Positions 60,063-63,914 of a stretch of 63,914 bases of DNA are shown piece after piece. A model generated the notes under the pieces. It was not told the origin of the DNA. It did no database searches and was given only the letters and a program-made list of their open reading frames with translations. Both the position numbers and the translations under genes were made by a program. The DNA lies in the NCBI RefSeq assembly GCF_040151475.1, contig NZ_JBDKWG010000096.1, forward strand, positions 1 to 63,914, read 5' to 3'. Each line of letters starts with the position of its first letter. Within the stretch, counting starts at the first letter, position 1. This DNA comes from CAXBNB01 sp040151475 (GTDB lineage Bacteria > Bacteroidota > Bacteroidia > Cytophagales > Cyclobacteriaceae).

Positions 60063-61604
60063 TCAATTTTCTAATATTGAATTTGGAGGCAGTGGCACAT
60101 TGTTTTTTTGCCTCCATGTTACCAACTCATTTAACAATGCTTTTTTTACTTCCAATTCCGTTTCTGAGAGATTTATGGACTCTACCGGATCATCTACGAG
60201 ATTATATAATTCTATCTTTCCATCAGCTAAAAATTGGATGAGTTTGTAATTACCCTTTCGTATTACAGAACAGGTTCCATGTTTATATTGGCTGGCTATA
60301 TGCCAAAACAATGGGCGTTCCAATAATTCTGTATCTACTCTATCACCCAACAAGCTGGTAAAGGATTTGCCATCCAACACACCTTTGTAATCAATACCTG
60401 CCAAATCCATAAAAGTAGGGAAATAATCCGTTGCATCGACAGATACCTGTGTTCGTCCTTGCTTTACTTTACCTGGCCAATTCACGAATGTAGGTACTTT
60501 GATGCCCCCTTCATAAATCATCCCTTTTGACCCCCGCAACTTGTTGTTGCTTGTTCTATTCTGACCATTATCTGATGTAAAAACAATTACCGTATTTTCC
60601 CGCAATCCCTCCTCATCTAAGAAACTTACTATGCGCTCGATATTATCATCCAACGATTCAATCATTGAAGCATAGCGTGCTACGTATTCCTTTTTCTCAC
60701 CTGTTTCCATACCTTGGCCAAGTATTGGATCTCCTTCTTTGTTCATGTATTTATTAAAAAGTTCCTCATTGCGCGACCGCAATGGTCGATGTACTGTGTA
60801 ATAATGAAGATTAATAAAGAAAGGACTCTCTTTATGCGCATCCATAAATTCAATAGCCTCATCTGTCAATCGGTCTGTTAACCATTCGTCTGTTGATTTT
60901 TGCCCTAAAAAAGGATTACTAAATGGGGCGAAATATCCACCTGTTTCACTGTGATAACCACCTACTTCCAAAGCAGGATCACCACGATAAGTACCTCCTA
61001 CATTTTTCAGAAATCCTCGCCCTTCAGGATAATAGGGCTTAACAGCTGCTGAACGGTGATGCTCCACCCAGCTAAAATCTGATGGATTTGGCTGGGTGAG
61101 TTTTTTCTTAATTGGCCAATCCATTTCCAACTCTTTAGTTGGGTAAGGCCCGACCAGATGCCATTTGCCGATGTGAATCATTTTATAACCAGCTTTTGAA
61201 AGAGGCTCTGAGTATCCGGTATGCTCTTGCCCAACAGTCCAGTGAGAAAATATATTCTCCTGATCAGTTCCTTTTTCTAACACCGGCACAGTGTAAACAC
61301 CAGTCCTGAATGATTGCTTTCCGGTAAATAACGCAGTACGAGAGGGCGAACATGTCGGATACATATAGGAATTTTCTATGACAAGCCCTTCGTTTGCCAA
61401 TTTATCTATAGCCGGGCTCTCATAAAAAGTGGAACCATTAAAACCAACATCACCATGCCCAAGATCATCCACCACCACAAATATTATATTCGGTTTTGTA
61501 CCATTTACTTCTGTGTTTCCATCTTTCAAACAACTGCTTAATAAAACAGATGCCAATAGTAATGATACGAGGGTGATTTTAAAATTTGTGGTGTTTAGTT
61601 TCAT
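60063..61604 (-). CDS. Sulfatase (arylsulfatase-type), lipoprotein
   Basis: A 513-residue protein. Lipoprotein signal (LVSLLLASVLLSSC). Active-site motif CSPSRTALFTG (about 84-94), the C-x-P-S-R form whose Cys is changed to formylglycine; metal site VVDDLGHGDVGFNG (about 43-56); HIGKWHLVGPYPT; and TSDNGQNR (metal ligands, about 342). A typical S1 sulfatase for sulfated polysaccharides. No sulfatase-modifying enzyme or SusC/D pair lies in the window, so its substrate is unknown. Confidence 0.93.
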   Translation of the reverse strand: MKLNTTNFKITLVSLLLASVLLSSCLKDGNTEVNGTKPNIIFVVVDDLGHGDVGFNGSTFYESPAIDKLANEGLVIENSYMYPTCSPSRTALFTGKQSFRTGVYTVPVLEKGTDQENIFSHWTVGQEHTGYSEPLSKAGYKMIHIGKWHLVGPYPTKELEMDWPIKKKLTQPNPSDFSWVEHHRSAAVKPYYPEGRGFLKNVGGTYRGDPALEVGGYHSETGGYFAPFSNPFLGQKSTDEWLTDRLTDEAIEFMDAHKESPFFINLHYYTVHRPLRSRNEELFNKYMNKEGDPILGQGMETGEKKEYVARYASMIESLDDNIERIVSFLDEEGLRENTVIVFTSDNGQNRTSNNKLRGSKGMIYEGGIKVPTFVNWPGKVKQGRTQVSVDATDYFPTFMDLAGIDYKGVLDGKSFTSLLGDRVDTELLERPLFWHIASQYKHGTCSVIRKGNYKLIQFLADGKIELYNLVDDPVESINLSETELEVKKALLNELVTWRQKNNVPLPPNSILEN

Positions 61605-61778
61605 TTTAAATCAATGAGTTTTATGAAAATATTAAAGGTAATACCTTAAGAATAATAAAATCACTTTTTATTTGGGAATTGTCTCTGTAAGAAAGAGTTG
61701 CATAATCAAATGCTTATTCGTTTGTTGTCAACGCCAAGCATCGAGTAGGCAAGGGTATTTCAACCCAAGCCTCTCACA

Positions 61779-61812
61779 GAACCGTGCTTGATAGTCTCCC
61801 ATCACACGGCTC
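61779..61812 (-). ncRNA. Group II intron domain V
   Basis: 34 nt on the minus strand: GAGCCGTG pairs with CACGGTTC, the upper stem GATGG with CTATC, with a GAGA (GNRA) loop and the two-base bulge. This is the standard catalytic domain V. Confidence 0.9.
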
Positions 61813-61833
61813 CTGTTATTCGAATCTAGCCAT

Positions 61834-63123
61834 TTAATCCTTAAACCCAACTTGCCAATGATAAAACAAATTCGGATACTGAACCTGAACTCGTTTCAGC
61901 CATTGATAGGCTCGTTTGATACTGGATTTGTAGCGTTTGTACCGATAACGTGCCCAACGCACTACCCGCTGGTGAAGCAACCTAAATATAGGATGTAATG
62001 AAGACTTCCTGAATTTTCCATAATACTGAATCCACCCTCGAATCATTGGATTCAAATGTTGAGCGATTCCTACTACACTTTGAAAATTCATTCGCTCAAC
62101 CTTTAATGACCCTAACTTATCGGATATCCGTTTCTTTGATTTGATACTGATCGCACAGTCAAATCCTAAAAACAGACCTTTTGTCTTCTTCGAACTCGTT
62201 GGTCGAGGTTGAAAGGAATAACCCAAAAAATCAAACTTAACTATTGGGTAGTTCCCTCTCCGCCTCTGATCTCGACAGTATACTATTTTCGTCTTCTGCT
62301 CATGAACAGACAATCCGATTGATTGCATACGTTCTTTGATCTTGAATAAAACATGTTCGGCTTGGTAGCCACTCTTACAGTGAACTATAACGTCATCGGC
62401 GTATCGGCTATAGCTTATCGTAGAATAGTCTCGCTCTAACCACTGGTCAAAACCATAGTGTAGAAACAGGTTCGCCAATAAGGGACTAATCACCCCTCCC
62501 TGAGGTGTGCCTTTTCCTTCATTGACGATCAGTTTCCCTGCTTTGTTTTGTACTGGTGCTGTCAGCCAGCGTCGTAAATATAGCTTTACCCAATCTTCAG
62601 GTATATGCTTCTCTACGGCTAACATCAGTTTGTCATGGTTGATATTGTCAAAGAACCCCTTGATATCCAGATCGATTACCCAGTCTGTCCTCCTACAGTT
62701 TAACCGAACTGACTCCAGTGCCTGATGAGCACTCTTGTTTGGACGATAACCATACGAATGTTTACTAAACAACTTCTCCAGACGTGGTTCAATGTACATC
62801 TTTACCACCATTTGCCCCACCCTATCACTAACTGTAGGTATACCTAATTTACGGATACTCCCATCTGACTTGGGTATTTCTACTTCTTTGACCGGTGGTG
62901 GAAAATAACTCCCTGATGACATCCTGTTCCAGAGTTTGTACAGGTGTTTTCTGCGATTCGCATCAAATTGATGCATGCTAACCGAGTCTATCCCTGCACT
63001 GCCTTGGTTGGAGCGCACACGTTGGTAAGCCGTCCAGATCATCGAACGGCTTATCGGTATTGATTTTGTCTCTTCCCATAAATTCATCCTCTTAATAGTT
63101 GAGTTGATTCTTTGGTTTAACAC
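61834..63123 (-). CDS. ltrA: Group II intron reverse transcriptase/maturase
   Basis: A 429-residue protein within the intron. RT blocks are seen in order: GSAGIDSVSMHQFD (about 41-54), GSIRKLGIPTVSDRVGQMVV (RT2), FSKHSYGYRPNKSAHQAL (RT2a), WVIDLDIKGFFDNINHDKLM (RT3), EGKGTPQGGVISPLLANLFL (RT4) and YSRYADDVIVHCKS (RT5 with the YADD active site). Then comes KFDFLGYSFQPRP and a GIIM maturase domain (LNPMIRGWIQYYGKFRKS). No HNH endonuclease is at the C-terminus. It splices its own intron RNA and reverse-transcribes it during retrohoming. All catalytic residues are present. Confidence 0.95.
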   Translation of the reverse strand: MLNQRINSTIKRMNLWEETKSIPISRSMIWTAYQRVRSNQGSAGIDSVSMHQFDANRRKHLYKLWNRMSSGSYFPPPVKEVEIPKSDGSIRKLGIPTVSDRVGQMVVKMYIEPRLEKLFSKHSYGYRPNKSAHQALESVRLNCRRTDWVIDLDIKGFFDNINHDKLMLAVEKHIPEDWVKLYLRRWLTAPVQNKAGKLIVNEGKGTPQGGVISPLLANLFLHYGFDQWLERDYSTISYSRYADDVIVHCKSGYQAEHVLFKIKERMQSIGLSVHEQKTKIVYCRDQRRRGNYPIVKFDFLGYSFQPRPTSSKKTKGLFLGFDCAISIKSKKRISDKLGSLKVERMNFQSVVGIAQHLNPMIRGWIQYYGKFRKSSLHPIFRLLHQRVVRWARYRYKRYKSSIKRAYQWLKRVQVQYPNLFYHWQVGFKD

Positions 63124-63384
63124 TGAATAACCTAACCCCTTCGCTCCAATTTCATTACAAAATCTTCCTCACTACTACGGGTTAGTCTGCCTCTGCACAC
63201 CGCTTCGATATTCGGCCTCTAGGTCGATCCTATTGTACCTTCCTCTTTACATCGATGAGCAGATTCCCAAGTTCCATAAATAAGCCTGAATAAAGTTCAT
63301 CTCACCTGAATGACGCCAGCCTCATGACAAGTAAATAGGTCTCTGCCATGATCAGTGATTCTAAATCACTGCTTTTCACTCCGT

Positions 63385-63390
63385 ATCATA
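63385..63390 (-). other. EBS1 of the group II intron
   Basis: TATGAT on the minus strand, 247-252 nt into the intron, perfectly complementary to the last six bases of the 5' exon (ATCATA). Confidence 0.7.
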
Positions 63391-63636
63391 CTTCGTAGCT
63401 TTTGACTGAATGTACCACTTCTCGACACCTCATCGGTGATTCACTTTCGTTGATCTCCTTTATTCATACCTGACCAGTTCTTGACCAGCCGTTTCCTAAA
63501 CGCTCAATACCAAGGCTCTTTACCTCAGCACCTTTAGGGGGTTTAGAGCCATCGCCTATACAACGACTCTGATGGACCTACCATCATCTTAATTATAGCT
63601 TGCAGTAGTTTAATGCCGTACTGCTTCTTGGCACAC

Positions 63637-63914
63637 TATGATGAGTGGGGATTAGAAAGCACTAACCTCTCGTCTCGCTCATAGCCACCTGCCTGCCGGC
63701 AGGCAGGCGCCTTGATTTAAATTTAAAACTTGTGGCGGACTTTCCAGTCCCCACCAAACTATCCTGATCGATAAAACCCCATTCATTCATAGCATATGTT
63801 GAACGAACCTCCTTCGTCGGAAGCCCTTCGGGGAATGCCAAAGAACTTCTAACTTCGGAGTTCACAAAATAAGAATTGAAGTTATGAAAAAAAAGTAAAA
63901 CAATCATTGAAAAA
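63637..63914. other. 5' flank of the intron: intergenic DNA with repeats, no gene supported
   Basis: The first bases hold IBS1/IBS2. A 20-bp palindrome (63688-63707) and a CCTCCTTCGTCGGAA repeat (63808-63822) fill much of the rest. An 81-codon frame here reads through the palindrome and is not believed. Confidence 0.5.
63688..63707. repeat. 20-bp palindrome CCTGCCTGCCGGCAGGCAGG
   Basis: A perfect palindrome, far richer in G+C than its surroundings. Read as protein it gives LPAGRQ, a phrase known from spurious Bacteroidota ORFs, because this palindrome is dispersed in many genomes of the phylum. One copy in the window. Confidence 0.7.

Larger units (their letters stand above)
61740..63636 (-). 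mobile_element. Group II intron
   Basis: 1897 bp on the minus strand. The 5' end starts GTGTGCCAAGAAGCAG at 63636 (GUGYG rule). The 3' end is CCTACTCGAT at 61740 (ends AY). EBS1 TATGAT (63385-63390) pairs with IBS1 ATCATA just outside the 5' end (63637-63642), and EBS2 AGTGG (63415-63419) with IBS2 CCACT (63644-63648). Domain V at 61779-61812 and a domain VI stem (AGGCTTGGGT with ACCCTTGCCT) follow the maturase gene. It lies in intergenic DNA next to the sulfatase gene and looks complete. Confidence 0.9.

Noticed and set aside
61834..63123. Diversity-generating retroelement reverse transcriptase
   Set aside because: The RT carries a maturase domain and lies between group II intron ends with a domain V; no template/variable repeat pair was seen.
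63662..63907. 81-codon frame on the minus strand
   Set aside because: It reads through the GC palindrome and a dispersed repeat; no ribosome site or known domain.
1..63914. CRISPR array
   Set aside because: No run of equally spaced direct repeats was seen; the repeats present are hairpins or REPs.

Overview
The window looks like a chromosome segment from a marine-type Bacteroidota, probably of the Cytophagales/Flammeovirgaceae type. This rests on AT-rich intergenic DNA, weak Shine-Dalgarno sequences, SprB-type repeats, tail-fibre-like proteins ending in the HLPDIPSA type of C-terminus, YceI/DUF5777 genes, an IS982 element and Bacteroidota-type REP palindromes. No RNA genes or CRISPR arrays were seen, so the species cannot be fixed.

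Region 1 (1-26.5 kb, all minus strand) is one large RHS/polymorphic-toxin locus. It runs from a 1222-residue repeat-rich surface protein, through an outer-membrane barrel protein, an FN3/PKD-like protein, an OmpH/Skp-like chaperone, a lipoprotein, a 1603-residue RHS/SpvB-like companion, a 922-residue PKD-type protein and a small exported protein, to a 2517-residue secreted RHS protein with an unrecognised C-terminal tip and a two-helix membrane protein as candidate immunity partner. Beyond it lies a displaced 'orphan' cassette: a near-identical piece of the RHS core with its own signal peptide, broken by a frameshift, carrying a different tip and a different candidate immunity lipoprotein. Hairpin repeats sit at both ends of that cassette.

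Region 2 (26.7-41.4 kb, mostly plus strand) begins with an IS982-family element with clear inverted repeats and a 7-bp target duplication. It continues with a lipoprotein, a haem c/glucose-dehydrogenase-like lipoprotein translationally coupled to an enolase-superfamily enzyme, and a patch of decayed genes (TIR and Abi-type defence genes with stops and frameshifts). A DinB-like gene and a ThuA-like gene follow. Last is a tight six-gene operon: ECF sigma factor, membrane-anchored barrel fusion, SprB-repeat cytochrome lipoprotein, OB-fold protein, YceI and DUF5777.

Region 3 (41.7-56.7 kb) is mainly housekeeping and stress functions: an MDR oxidoreductase, an SDR, an RND efflux operon (adaptor, pump, outer-membrane channel), a PNPOx-like protein, two VOC proteins, an SRPBCC protein, a divergent GlxA/AraC regulator, a metallophosphoesterase, a Fic protein behind a perfect 40-bp palindrome, and a DUF1275 membrane protein.

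Region 4 (57-63.9 kb) is mosaic. It has a RAYT transposase with two copies of its REP palindrome, two broken copies of one GNAT gene (one fused to a DUF1275 start and cut off by a REP), a second Fic protein with Gln at the catalytic His position, a sulfatase, and a complete group II intron whose ends are supported by EBS/IBS pairings and a domain V hairpin.
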